DNA of 64,000 nucleotides from Hominiventricola aquisgranensis (GTDB lineage Bacteria; Bacillota; Clostridia; Lachnospirales; Lachnospiraceae), in contig NZ_JBBMFC010000017.1 in the NCBI RefSeq assembly GCF_040096225.1, forward strand, positions 1-64,000, written 5' to 3'. Under the pieces are notes generated by a model. It did not search any database, was not told the origin of the DNA, and saw nothing but the letters and a program-made list of their open reading frames with translations. The position numbers and the translations under genes are program-made. How positions within the stretch are numbered: position 1 is the stretch's first letter; the number at the start of each line of letters is the position of its first letter. Shown here piece by piece: positions 41,673 to 50,577 of the stretch.

Positions 41673-43786
41673 GCTGCTTCACCTCCGATCATTGTCAGTA
41701 CCATATTCAAAATCTCATGCCTTGGCCGGGGTTCAGACTCTACCAGTTCACCACACAGCTCAAAAAAGGCGTGTGCATCTTTGGCATCCATTGTCTGCAC
41801 ACAACCGGCGGGCCATTCCACCAACTTATCAAATGCCATATCCAGTACCTCTTTCTTCTCATCCCTGTAATAATATCCCCCTATGAATTTCACAAGAGAT
41901 TCGGCGCTGCCGTTATAAAGTTGCTGCAGCTTTTCCCGTTTCTGTATGGTCCGTTTTTCCTGCTCCAGTCGTTTTTCCTGCTCCTTTCTCTCAGCTTCGG
42001 CTCTGTGCTCATCCTCCAACTCTTCCTTGGAATAGAATGTTTCCTTCAGCCGGTTGATTTCATAGCCGTTATACTCCCTGTGGAGCAAAAACTGCCGCAA
42101 CACCGCTGCCAGCGCTTTTTTATCATAAAGGCGTTGGATCTCCGGTGCTTTTAAGGCACTTAAAACGAAGTCCTCATATTTTTCCGGCTCAGTCTGGAAA
42201 ACTGAACGCTCCACCCAGTCATAGAGCTGTCGATGCTGCTCTGCAGATAGGAATGGACGGCTGATGTATGTTTTATATTCCCTTCTGCTGTAATACCCCT
42301 CACTCCTGACAAAGCATTCGTGAAAGTAAAACCGCTTGCCAAATATCGTTTGAAGTTGGGAAAAAGTGTACTCAGCCAGTAGCCTCTCTACAAACCGGAA
42401 ACACCTCCAACTTGAAATTCTCAGGGCATACTCCCGCAGCAGTTTCAGTTGTGGCGCATCTTCACCATCTTGCCGATGCTGCTTGAAAAACTCCCATAGA
42501 TTGATTTCCTTCTTTTCCACCAGAAAGGCAAATGCCCGCCTACCGTTCGTATGCCAACTTCTGAAATATTCTCCATAGTCAGCTCCGGTCAGTTCCTGAT
42601 ATCTGGAAAGCCACTGTTTCAAAGGGATCGTCTGCCTGGAATGCAGCATCTGCAGGGTAAACAACTCCATGTAGTTATCCCGCTCCAGTTCCTTCGCCAG
42701 ATTATCGTACTGAGGATCAAACACATCAAATCGGTACGGAAAATCCTTCTGTATCGTTTGATTCATCCATAACAGTGTTTTCGGTGCTGTGGGGTTCAAA
42801 CCATATTGAACCGCTTCCCAGAGTCCCTGAAATCCTTCGTACTTGACCGTAAAGCTGTTATAGAACTGAAACAGCCAGCCAAGATACTCGTAAAATTCTT
42901 CCGAAAAATCCTTTGGAGCATTCAGAAGCATCCGCCCACACGCTGTTGCGATTTTCTCGGCAGTGATACTCTTGGAACTCAACCGGTCCGGCAGCCTGTC
43001 CGCCCATACAGCGAGAGAGTTTGCCAAAATGATTTCATCGCAGCGATACCCTGCTTTAGTCAAAACCGAAAATTCGCGGCTGTCGGGCTTCATATTCATA
43101 TACGGCAGTTTCATCAGCGTGCGCAGCACCAGGTCGGCTTTCCCGCGGTACCTCTTTGCCTGCTCTGCATAGAACCGGATGAACCATTCCAGCACACCAA
43201 AATCATATACCAGTGAAAGTGTCAGATTTTGTGTGAATAGATGACTGAGTTGGGTATGCATCACCTCATAGCCGCGTTCCCTATCATCAAATAACGACAG
43301 TACAAACAGGGCTTCTTCCGTTCTCGTACACTCCCTTTCTGCCAGTTTCTCCAACAGGGCATGGCGCTGTGCCGCATCTGTTTCCAGAAGATACAGAGCG
43401 CCCTGCAGGTACACATCTTCTCCGGCAGACCGCCGCAATTTCTGGAGGAATGCTCCCCGCTGATTGCCCACAAACATATTGTCAGACTGGATCGCACAGG
43501 TATTTCCCAGCGCCAGGGCCAGAGCGCGGAGAACCCGGACATCATTGCCCAGTTTTTCCTCAAACCGCTCCAACACCTCGCCAGGATAACGCAGATGATA
43601 TGGTTCAAAATAGCCGGACACATCCGTTTCCACCTGCCATATCTGCATCGCCCTTGTTTGTCGGTAAGTCCTTCTCGCCGTATCGTCCTGAGAAGTCTGT
43701 ACTACCAATTCGGCAAAGGCATGGTAAAGCTCCAAATCAATAGCCCTCTGATATACCCGGTAAACCGGTATCCTGTCGATATGCAT
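41669..43786 (-). CDS. Uncharacterised 705-aa helical protein
   Basis: A soluble 705-aa protein rich in helices, with TPR/HEAT-like alternation through residues about 60-450 (RVLRALALALGNTC, ADLVLRTLMKLPYM). A charged coiled-coil follows (about 590-635: ELEDEHRAEAERKEQEKRLE) and a short C-terminal domain. Start ATG 43786 follows AGGAGGG; an upstream in-frame ATG lacks a site. It is the first gene after the hairpin separating it from LigA. No family recognised and no catalytic motif seen. Confidence 0.8.
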   Translation of the reverse strand: MHIDRIPVYRVYQRAIDLELYHAFAELVVQTSQDDTARRTYRQTRAMQIWQVETDVSGYFEPYHLRYPGEVLERFEEKLGNDVRVLRALALALGNTCAIQSDNMFVGNQRGAFLQKLRRSAGEDVYLQGALYLLETDAAQRHALLEKLAERECTRTEEALFVLSLFDDRERGYEVMHTQLSHLFTQNLTLSLVYDFGVLEWFIRFYAEQAKRYRGKADLVLRTLMKLPYMNMKPDSREFSVLTKAGYRCDEIILANSLAVWADRLPDRLSSKSITAEKIATACGRMLLNAPKDFSEEFYEYLGWLFQFYNSFTVKYEGFQGLWEAVQYGLNPTAPKTLLWMNQTIQKDFPYRFDVFDPQYDNLAKELERDNYMELFTLQMLHSRQTIPLKQWLSRYQELTGADYGEYFRSWHTNGRRAFAFLVEKKEINLWEFFKQHRQDGEDAPQLKLLREYALRISSWRCFRFVERLLAEYTFSQLQTIFGKRFYFHECFVRSEGYYSRREYKTYISRPFLSAEQHRQLYDWVERSVFQTEPEKYEDFVLSALKAPEIQRLYDKKALAAVLRQFLLHREYNGYEINRLKETFYSKEELEDEHRAEAERKEQEKRLEQEKRTIQKREKLQQLYNGSAESLVKFIGGYYYRDEKKEVLDMAFDKLVEWPAGCVQTMDAKDAHAFFELCGELVESEPRPRHEILNMVLTMIGGEAA

Positions 43787-43823
43787 TAAAATCCCTCCTA
43801 CTTGAAATCTTCCATAAAAGATA

Positions 43824-43856
43824 TGGGGAGAGAGCCGCAACATGGCTCTCTCCCCA
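43824..43856 (-). terminator. Strong hairpin between LigA and the 705-aa gene
   Basis: TGGGGAGAGAGCC (43824-43836) pairs perfectly with GGCTCTCTCCCCA (43844-43856), 7-nt loop. There is no long T tract; it may partly terminate or act as an RNA-stability element. Confidence 0.7.
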
Positions 43857-43896
43857 TTGATCAACTGACAGCATACCGATAGTATGCTATATTTTC

Positions 43897-45921
43897 TTAC
43901 TCAGCGCCGGCCATGCTGAAGAACTCCGCAGGTGACAGCACCGTAACGCCCAAATCCCTGGCCTTGGATAACTTGCTGCCGGCATTTTCGCCACAGACCA
44001 GATAATCCGTCTTCTTGGACACCGAGCTGCCGGCATGGGCGCCCAGTGATTCAATCAGGTCATTGATTCCGTCCCGGGTGTAGGGTTCCACCTTGCCGGT
44101 AACTACGATAGTCTTTCCCACAAAGGGATTATCCTGCTCCCTGTCTTCGCTGTGTTCTACCACAGCAGGCTTTTGAATATTCATCATAGTCTGTAACTCC
44201 TCCCAAATACAAAAATTATCTTCTACACAGAACCAGTCGTGGATATTGTTATGCAATGTCTCCCCGAAATCCGGAAGCTGCCGGAAATCATAGCCGCCAT
44301 AGACCGCATCCCGAAACTCATCCAAATCATAGTGGAACACACGACCCAATACCTTGCTGGCAGTGTTGCCGATCATAGGAATATCCATAGAAATCAGATA
44401 CCGCTCAAAGGTGGTGTTTCGGCTCTGTTGGATAGCGTCCCAAAGGCGCTGCCAGGACTTTTCACCAAACCCATCCATGCGGACGATTTCAGCCCGGTAA
44501 CGATCCAGACGGTAAATATCCAGATAACTATGGATAAATCCCTGACCGATGAATTTTTCCAATGCAGCCTCCGACAGCCCTTCAATGTCCATTGCCTTCT
44601 GGCTGACAAAATGGACGAACTTTTTCAGCCGACGTGTCTCGCAGTCAGGGTTATCACAGTACAGCGTCTTGATGATGCGATCCTCGCCATTTTCGCCCTT
44701 TCCACTTGATTCATGGATGCGGGTAGGCTGTCCACAGCAGGGACAAACACGGGGAATCGTATCCACCATAGAGAAGCCGCCTCTGTCCAGATTTTCTTCC
44801 ACGTGGGGAATGATCATGTTTCGTTTGCTTACCAGAATCCGATTTCCAGCCATCAGTTCCAGATCCTCAATAAAGGACAGGTTGTGCAGACTGGCCCTGC
44901 TGACCTCACAGCCATCGATTTCCACCGGCGTAAACACTGCTACCGGAGCAATCTCTCCAGTTCTGCCCGGCGTCCATTCGATGTACTGCAGCAGGCTCTC
45001 ATGCAGGTCATCTTCAAACTTATAGGCCAGACCGTCCTTATAGTGATGTCCGGTGCGGCCGCAGCTCTGGGCATAGGCGATGTCGTTAAACGAAACCACG
45101 ATACCGTCAATGGGGATATCTTTGTCAGTGGCATATTGCCGCAGCTGATAGATACCGGCTTCCACATTTTCCAGCGTCAGTTTCTGCTTTGTGACCAGAT
45201 ACTTACAGGGCTGGAACCCCAACGCGCGCAGTTCCCGTAGCTTATCTGATTTCCGGGTCAGGTGCGGAAAGCCCTCCAGCACACCAAACGGCATGAAAAC
45301 CAGCCGACGCTCCTGGCATATCTTGGCATCCATCAGACGGATGGAACCGGCAGCCAGATTGCGGCCGTTTTTATAGGGCTTACCGCTGCTGTCCTGTAGG
45401 CTGGTCTTCAGTTCCTCAAAATCACTGGGTCTGATAAAGCCCTCGCCCGTCACAACCAGTCTCTCTTTGTAGGTGATGTGGGAAGGGATACCGCTGATGG
45501 CTCGGGTGTTATGGGTAATGATCTCCCCTTCGTCACCATCGCCACGGGTAGCCGCCTCCAGAAGTTCTCCATTCTCATAGGTCAGCTTTACAGTCAAGCC
45601 ATCCAGTTTGAGCATCAGCATCACCTGCTGCTCACCCATGAAATTCAGAAGATCCATACTGCTCTTAGTCTTATCCAAAGACAGCAGCGGGATCTCATGT
45701 CTGGTTTTCTCCAGCCTGCTCACCGCAGGATAGCCTACTGTCTGGGTTGGCGAATTTGCCATTTGGATTCCCGTTTCCTGTTCCAGCTCTTTCAACTCGT
45801 CAAAGAGTCTGTCATAGACCTCATCTGACACACTGGGAGCGTTGCGGTTATAATACTCATCCCGATAACGGTTGAGCCGGTCATTCAAGTCTCTCTGCTT
45901 TTCAAAAATATTCCGTTCCAT
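43897..45921 (-). CDS. ligA: NAD-dependent DNA ligase
   Basis: A full-length ligase of 674 aa: Ia domain, adenylation lysine near residue 105 (LMLKLDGL), OB fold, four-Cys zinc finger (CPCCGQ...YCDNPDC), HhH region (EGLSEAALEKFIGQGF, IPMIGNTASKVLG) and BRCT (about 595-674: NPFVGKTIVVTGK). It seals nicks with NAD+. A host copy should exist elsewhere, so this is an extra, element-borne ligase. It overlaps the upstream gene by 1 bp. Carrying its own ligase suggests autonomous DNA processing after transfer or excision. Confidence 0.95.
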   Translation of the reverse strand: MERNIFEKQRDLNDRLNRYRDEYYNRNAPSVSDEVYDRLFDELKELEQETGIQMANSPTQTVGYPAVSRLEKTRHEIPLLSLDKTKSSMDLLNFMGEQQVMLMLKLDGLTVKLTYENGELLEAATRGDGDEGEIITHNTRAISGIPSHITYKERLVVTGEGFIRPSDFEELKTSLQDSSGKPYKNGRNLAAGSIRLMDAKICQERRLVFMPFGVLEGFPHLTRKSDKLRELRALGFQPCKYLVTKQKLTLENVEAGIYQLRQYATDKDIPIDGIVVSFNDIAYAQSCGRTGHHYKDGLAYKFEDDLHESLLQYIEWTPGRTGEIAPVAVFTPVEIDGCEVSRASLHNLSFIEDLELMAGNRILVSKRNMIIPHVEENLDRGGFSMVDTIPRVCPCCGQPTRIHESSGKGENGEDRIIKTLYCDNPDCETRRLKKFVHFVSQKAMDIEGLSEAALEKFIGQGFIHSYLDIYRLDRYRAEIVRMDGFGEKSWQRLWDAIQQSRNTTFERYLISMDIPMIGNTASKVLGRVFHYDLDEFRDAVYGGYDFRQLPDFGETLHNNIHDWFCVEDNFCIWEELQTMMNIQKPAVVEHSEDREQDNPFVGKTIVVTGKVEPYTRDGINDLIESLGAHAGSSVSKKTDYLVCGENAGSKLSKARDLGVTVLSPAEFFSMAGAE

Positions 45922-46244
45922 TATGCTGCCTCCTTTTCAAGTACCCGGAAGGACATAACCAGTTCTTCTTCCGTATGCTTCTGTTCACTGTCGAAAACAC
46001 TGCAAACACCGTCTGCAAACTGCCAGTGGGCGGCTCTGCCCCACCAAAGGATCGGGCCGCGGCCGCCGTTGCCTCTGTTGGCAGACGCATCTGGCTGATT
46101 CGCTACGGTACTATAAAAGCCCTGCGTGTTTACCAGCGTAATGTTCCGTATCTGCCCAATACATTCCGGCCGACAGTGATCCAATATCTCCAACTGCGTC
46201 CCTTCCCGAAGTGTCCTGCGCAGCTGATTCAGGTTTTTGATCAT
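45921..46244 (-). CDS. Uncharacterised 107-aa protein
   Basis: A 107-aa protein: an N-terminal helix (MIKNLNQLRRTLREG), then strands RNITLVNTQGFYSTV, a Gly/Arg-rich turn and GRAAHWQFADGVCSVF, ending EELVMSFRVLEKEAA. Start 46244 follows AAAGGAG and overlaps the upstream small gene by 4 bp. It resembles short accessory proteins of Lachnospiraceae conjugative elements; no defined family. Confidence 0.75.
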   Translation of the reverse strand: MIKNLNQLRRTLREGTQLEILDHCRPECIGQIRNITLVNTQGFYSTVANQPDASANRGNGGRGPILWWGRAAHWQFADGVCSVFDSEQKHTEEELVMSFRVLEKEAA

Positions 46245-46498
46245 GCAATTTTCTCCTTTCCCCGCCCCACAGGGCAATCCTGCTGTGCGGTATGCAGCCC
46301 ATTTCTGCCGGCTGCATATCTGCCAAAATTCAATTCATGGACAATACGCTGAATGGCGTCATCATCGTCCCACGCTGCGTGAAGCGTATTCCGCTCTGGC
46401 CCGGCTCCCACATGGACACATACCTTTTCACTGCCAACCTGCAGCAGCACATCCTGTCGCCTGGCGCAAACCACTGCCAGATTTCCAATTTGTTTCAT
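46241..46498 (-). CDS. Uncharacterised 85-aa protein
   Basis: An 85-aa protein beginning MKQIGNLAVVCARRQDVLLQVGSEKVCVHVGAG. Short strands are likely in the first half and a charged tail follows. The start follows AAGGAGC, and the stop overlaps the next start (ATGA). Coding is supported by coupling and the ribosome site rather than by recognised homology. Confidence 0.65.
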   Translation of the reverse strand: MKQIGNLAVVCARRQDVLLQVGSEKVCVHVGAGPERNTLHAAWDDDDAIQRIVHELNFGRYAAGRNGLHTAQQDCPVGRGKEKIA

Positions 46499-46524
46499 GC
46501 TCTGCTCCTTCCTTCTTCATCAAT

Positions 46525-46552
46525 GACCGGACGCCCTCAAGGACGCCCGGCC
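46525..46552 (-). terminator. Hairpin after pcfJ-like gene
   Basis: A 12-bp stem (three wobble pairs) GACCGGACGCCC/GGACGCCCGGCC with loop TCAA, located 12 bp after the PcfJ stop. No T tract, so termination may be partial. Confidence 0.55.
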
Positions 46553-46564
46553 ATTCTCATTTTG

Positions 46565-48751
46565 TCACGCTGCAGCAGCCAATGCCGGAGACTGGATGCT
46601 ATCCGTGTTTTCCATCAGGTCAGCCATCAGCACATCCGCCAAAAGCCTTCCTGCCAAATGGCCGGTATGAATGATGACCCGATCCTTCTTCAACTGGATA
46701 AACTCCTTCTCACGAAGAATCCTGCTTTCCGCAGCCAGCGCCTTGTCGCTTTCTGTCAGCCTGGCAGTAATCACCCGCTGCCACTTCTGCAGAAACTCGG
46801 TCGCCTGCTCAATGTCCTTCTTCTGCCGGTCATATTCCGTCCGTTTCTGCCGCACTGTTCCATCTGGCTCCACTTCCAGCGTGTAATAGGCATGGAAAGG
46901 ATCAGCCGTTTTACGCAGAAACATCACAAAGCTTTCTCGCCGCTCAATCCGGTCCCAGTAGCGGTCACTGCTGCCTGCACAGTGATGGAGCGCACGCCCC
47001 TCGGTAATAATGTCCAGAATACCGTCTGGCACCACTACCATGTAATCCGCATCGGCGTACTCATATTTCGCTTTGATTTCCTGACAGATAGCATTAACAT
47101 GGGGGAATTTCTCCTCCATCTCCTCGGCCTGCAGTTCAATATCCTTCTCCTGGCATTTGAGCACCAGATCATCGTGGCGCCGCCGCAGTTTTCTGGTGCG
47201 ATATACGATCTCATCATATACATCCATGTGCAATTTCTTTGCCATGGAAAGATAATCCTCCCAGGTACGCAATACCTCATGGCTGTTTCTCCGGAAGGAT
47301 GGCATCTGACGCCGTACATAGTTATAGACCTGCACCATGCTCATGCGGTCAGCAATGAACTGGACATCCCTGGGGCTAATGTTCTGCTGACACATCCACA
47401 AAAGGACATTATCTGGGATTTCCCTGTCGGTGCCCTTTTCATATTGCAGCCACCGCAGCAGATCACAGCCTCCATTATGGAGCCGAAGTCGCTGAAACCT
47501 CCTGCTGTCAAGGCCCAGAGCTTTAATCAGACTCCCGGCACTATGGTTTTTGATTAGTTCACTGACTGTTCCGCAGGAACTGAAACATTCCTTGGTAAGC
47601 TTCGGCAGGTTCACCTTGCTGATCTGCTCCATTTGCGGTATCCGTTCAAGCACTGCCAGATATTTTTCCGGGTCAACACTTTTCTGCTTCCGAATCCAGT
47701 TGACCAGCCCTGTGCATCGAAGTTCCTTCTGTTCCAGAGTTGGCAGCGTTTTTCCATAGACCCGTCCATCATGTGAACCAGACCAACTATAAGAACAGGG
47801 GCTTCCGGAAATCCAGCGCATATTTCGCTGTTTATACAGACCCCAATAGTAGGTTCTTGGTTTTCTTTCCCGGTCATAAATCGTGCGCCGGATTTCCTGA
47901 CAATAAAGCTTGGAGTTTGGAAGGCTTTCTTTCCCATATGTCCGGTCAGCCTGAAATTCACGAACTACAAAACCGTCTTTGCATCGCTGGATTAGGTAGG
48001 CAAAATGTTTTTCTGTCTGCATATACCCCGCTCGTCCATAGGCTTTGAATACCACCGGATGTCGGCAGCAGCTACAGCGGCCTTGTTGATTGTGATGGGG
48101 ATGCACCTTGATCGGCACTTCCTTTTCGCAGTAGGTACAGTAACCTGTTTTGGCGCCGCCCTTTTTGTAGTGGTAGTAAATGTAATTTTGCCGGATGGCA
48201 ACCTTATCCACCCAGCGGTTCCAGTCCTTGGGAAGCTCCGGCACCTGTTCCATATCCTTATCCCATGGATCAGTTTCCCGCCGGTGCCGCTGTTCGAGCT
48301 GTTCCTCACGCACATTCCGCTGAAACTGCCGGATTGCCTCTACCGCTTTTTTATTGATGTTCAGATATGCCTGTATAGATGTCTCATCTTCCTCGCTGAC
48401 CCAGTAGGCTTTGGTATACCAGTATCGGCGCTTCCAGTCCAATCTGTCCAGTTTGGCCTCACACCATTTCTGGTTCAGGCTATTATAAGTAATAAATTGC
48501 CGCTTTTCTTTATCCAGATACACTTCGTAAGCTGGGCTATTCCCGTCTATGCGAAGATGCTCTGGGAAAAAGAAAGCCACCTTCAATATCCCATCCTGCG
48601 TGATGCATCTCAGGTAAACATAATACTCACAAACCTCCTGAACATATCCGTAGGCGATTTTTTCTTTTCTTGGCAAGTCTGACGCCGCGATCTGCTTCAT
48701 CTCATCCGTCGCTGTCAGCTTGGGAAGTGCCATCAGGGCTCTTTTTTTCAT
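46565..48751 (-). CDS. PcfJ-domain protein
   Basis: A 728-aa PcfJ-family protein. A zinc ribbon lies near residues 205-245 (GYCTYCEKEVPI, GRCSCCRHPV). The C-terminal PcfJ segment has GRALHHCAGSSDRYWDRI, SFVMFLRKTADPFHAYYTLEV and KRTEYDRQK. PcfJ is named after pCF10 conjugation genes; the biochemical role is not established. It follows the DUF7666-like gene directly, and the PcfK-like gene is two genes upstream, the usual partnership. Alternative start: ATG 48733 (MALPKLT). Confidence 0.88.
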   Translation of the reverse strand: MKKRALMALPKLTATDEMKQIAASDLPRKEKIAYGYVQEVCEYYVYLRCITQDGILKVAFFFPEHLRIDGNSPAYEVYLDKEKRQFITYNSLNQKWCEAKLDRLDWKRRYWYTKAYWVSEEDETSIQAYLNINKKAVEAIRQFQRNVREEQLEQRHRRETDPWDKDMEQVPELPKDWNRWVDKVAIRQNYIYYHYKKGGAKTGYCTYCEKEVPIKVHPHHNQQGRCSCCRHPVVFKAYGRAGYMQTEKHFAYLIQRCKDGFVVREFQADRTYGKESLPNSKLYCQEIRRTIYDRERKPRTYYWGLYKQRNMRWISGSPCSYSWSGSHDGRVYGKTLPTLEQKELRCTGLVNWIRKQKSVDPEKYLAVLERIPQMEQISKVNLPKLTKECFSSCGTVSELIKNHSAGSLIKALGLDSRRFQRLRLHNGGCDLLRWLQYEKGTDREIPDNVLLWMCQQNISPRDVQFIADRMSMVQVYNYVRRQMPSFRRNSHEVLRTWEDYLSMAKKLHMDVYDEIVYRTRKLRRRHDDLVLKCQEKDIELQAEEMEEKFPHVNAICQEIKAKYEYADADYMVVVPDGILDIITEGRALHHCAGSSDRYWDRIERRESFVMFLRKTADPFHAYYTLEVEPDGTVRQKRTEYDRQKKDIEQATEFLQKWQRVITARLTESDKALAAESRILREKEFIQLKKDRVIIHTGHLAGRLLADVLMADLMENTDSIQSPALAAAA

Positions 48752-48752
48752 C

Positions 48753-49295
48753 TCAATTCACCGTCCTTCTTGTCAAATCCACGCCATACCACACATCCGG
48801 CAGTAATGTGACACCATCAATTTGTCCTACAGCAACCTGTACGATACTTTCCGAATCCGGCGCTTCCTTCGCAAAAGCAAGGATGTCTCCCAGTCTGCCG
48901 GTGGCAACGGGGTCTTTCCCCCGTACCACCGCATAACCGCAGTTCGCCATTGCCCGGTTGGCTGCCACATGGGAACTCCACACCCTGCGCGGGTGATCTA
49001 CCATGTAGGCCAAACCATGTAAAAACAGCTCCTCTTTGGTTAGCCGCTTAATCACAGTCAACTCCGTACAGGCGATTTTGGAGTCATGCTCATCTTCATC
49101 GATGTCGCCGCCGGCGTTGACAATATAATATTCCGAATGCTCCAGGCTGGAATAATAGCTAAGGCAGTCGAGCGGATTTTCCGCACAGTGAAATCCATTT
49201 TCCCTGCAATTTGCTTTTTCAGTCGTATTGAGCCCCATCACAAACTGATAGCCACGGCATATCAGCCCGGGGCGAAAACCCTTATAAGCAATCAT
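48753..49295 (-). CDS. DUF7666-like protein
   Basis: A 180-aa protein beginning MIAYKGFRPGLICRGYQFVMG, then TEKANCRENGFHCAENPLDCLSYYS, ARCTELTVI-type strand (KIACTELTVIKRLT) and a helical second half. The first part matches the pattern of small element proteins that start AYKGF...GFHCAENP. Start 49295 follows GGAGGAAAAATG-type spacing; a longer Arg-rich upstream frame is a shadow of the PcfK-like gene. Function unknown. Confidence 0.75.
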   Translation of the reverse strand: MIAYKGFRPGLICRGYQFVMGLNTTEKANCRENGFHCAENPLDCLSYYSSLEHSEYYIVNAGGDIDEDEHDSKIACTELTVIKRLTKEELFLHGLAYMVDHPRRVWSSHVAANRAMANCGYAVVRGKDPVATGRLGDILAFAKEAPDSESIVQVAVGQIDGVTLLPDVWYGVDLTRRTVN

Positions 49296-49320
49296 TCTGC
49301 ATTTTTCCTCCTTTGCCGGC

Positions 49321-50241
49321 TCAGCCTGCCTTTGCCATCCCAAAATCCAGCAGCGACATCTGCCCATCCTGAGAAGGCTTTTTTTCCTCCTGCTTGGGTG
49401 CCGCCTTGGGTTCCGTCTTTTTCTTCTCTGCCGCCTTCTTGGGTTTGCTCTTTGCAGAGGACTTCCCAGCATACGGCTTGGGAACAAACTTCTCCTCATC
49501 CTCATGGTCTTCCTTGGCATCAGGGTCACGGAAATAATCTTCCGCCCACTGATAGCACATATCATCCGGCACATCGCAGCCATATGTCTGCTGTCCGGGA
49601 CCAGGGCGGGTTCCGCTTGCTTTTAGTTCATCCTGCACATAATCCCATGCCTTTCGGTTGATGTACTGGAAACAGCGGATCATGTTCTTTTTCGGATGCA
49701 TCGTCAGACGGGCAAACGCCGTATCTTCCATACAGAGCATCTGGATATGCTCGGACACACATTCCTTCATATTTCGCCGTGTCAGTTTTTCTACATCGGT
49801 ACTCACCCTCTGGGTAGAGGCCGCGATTACTTCTTCATCACTCATCGCTTCCAGACGGGCGATTTGCTCCTGCTCCGCGGCTTTCTTCGCCTGCTGTTTG
49901 GCGTCAAATTCCGCTTTGCGCTGGGCTTCAGCCGCCTCATGCTCCGCACGCTTTTTTTCTTCATCTTCTGCGGCGGGCGGTTGTGCCGAATTCCCCTCCT
50001 CAGCAGACTTCTCTTCCCCAGCAGGCGCTACTTCATCCGCAGGTTCCTCCTCTGCATCAGCCAAAGCAGTCTCACCGGCAGAAACCGAAGCCGCCGATAC
50101 TGGGACAGTGTCTGTACCTACAGGCGGCACAGGCAAAGATTCCATCTCCTCCAGCTCAAAGGCTTCATCATCCTCAAAGGCTGCAGACGAATCGAACATA
50201 CTGTTTTGCTGCTCCATTGCTATTTCTGAAAAAACACCCAT
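49321..50241 (-). CDS. PcfK-like protein (AcrIIA9-related family)
   Basis: A 306-aa protein. An acidic, low-complexity N-terminus (about 1-140) leads into a helical PcfK-like core (about 150-250: TFARLTMHP-type region AFARLTMHPKKNMIRCFQYI, NRKAWDYVQDEL, DDMCYQWAEDYFRD) and a Lys/Ala/Pro-rich tail ending SLLDFGMAKAG. The core order (short helix, FQYINRKA, Y.WAEDYF) matches the PcfK-like/AcrIIA9 fold family. AcrIIA9 members inhibit Cas9, but whether this one does is untested. Start 50241 follows AAAGGAG. It precedes the DUF7666-like and PcfJ genes. Confidence 0.75.
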   Translation of the reverse strand: MGVFSEIAMEQQNSMFDSSAAFEDDEAFELEEMESLPVPPVGTDTVPVSAASVSAGETALADAEEEPADEVAPAGEEKSAEEGNSAQPPAAEDEEKKRAEHEAAEAQRKAEFDAKQQAKKAAEQEQIARLEAMSDEEVIAASTQRVSTDVEKLTRRNMKECVSEHIQMLCMEDTAFARLTMHPKKNMIRCFQYINRKAWDYVQDELKASGTRPGPGQQTYGCDVPDDMCYQWAEDYFRDPDAKEDHEDEEKFVPKPYAGKSSAKSKPKKAAEKKKTEPKAAPKQEEKKPSQDGQMSLLDFGMAKAG

Positions 50242-50313
50242 TGTAAAATCTCCTTTCGCAAAAAATGGCATGGAGTAGGCCGTTATGACCCTTTCCATGC
50301 CATTGTGTGTTGC

Positions 50314-50562
50314 TCACAGCACATATAAAAGTGTGCTGAAGCTGTCAAAACAGTAGCAGACCACGCCAGTATACTGCCTTGACCATTCCTTGATTTTGTC
50401 CTGCACCTCCTGCGCAGTCTTTTGATTGCTCATGTTCCAGGGTGGAGGTACCGTTACGGTAAAGTAGCCATTCTCCAGACAACTTCTGACATCTGCCGGA
50501 AGATTGGAGCACTGCTCATACAGTGCTGTAATCTGGCTTTTCTTCTTTTCTGCAATACGCAT
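50314..50562 (-). CDS. Uncharacterised 82-aa protein
   Basis: An 82-aa protein: EKKKSQITALYEQCSNLPADVRSCLENGYFTVTVP, then a helix QKTAQEVQDKIKEW and a hydrophobic end. It is 15 bp downstream of the primase gene and 70 bp upstream of the PcfK-like gene, in the same operon. No family recognised. Confidence 0.65.
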   Translation of the reverse strand: MRIAEKKKSQITALYEQCSNLPADVRSCLENGYFTVTVPPPWNMSNQKTAQEVQDKIKEWSRQYTGVVCYCFDSFSTLLYVL

Positions 50563-50577
50563 CTGACCCCTATCCCT

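Noticed and set aside
46292..47557. 421-aa plus-strand frame
   Set aside because: Antisense to PcfJ, LigA-side genes; His/Pro/Cys-rich composition typical of a shadow.
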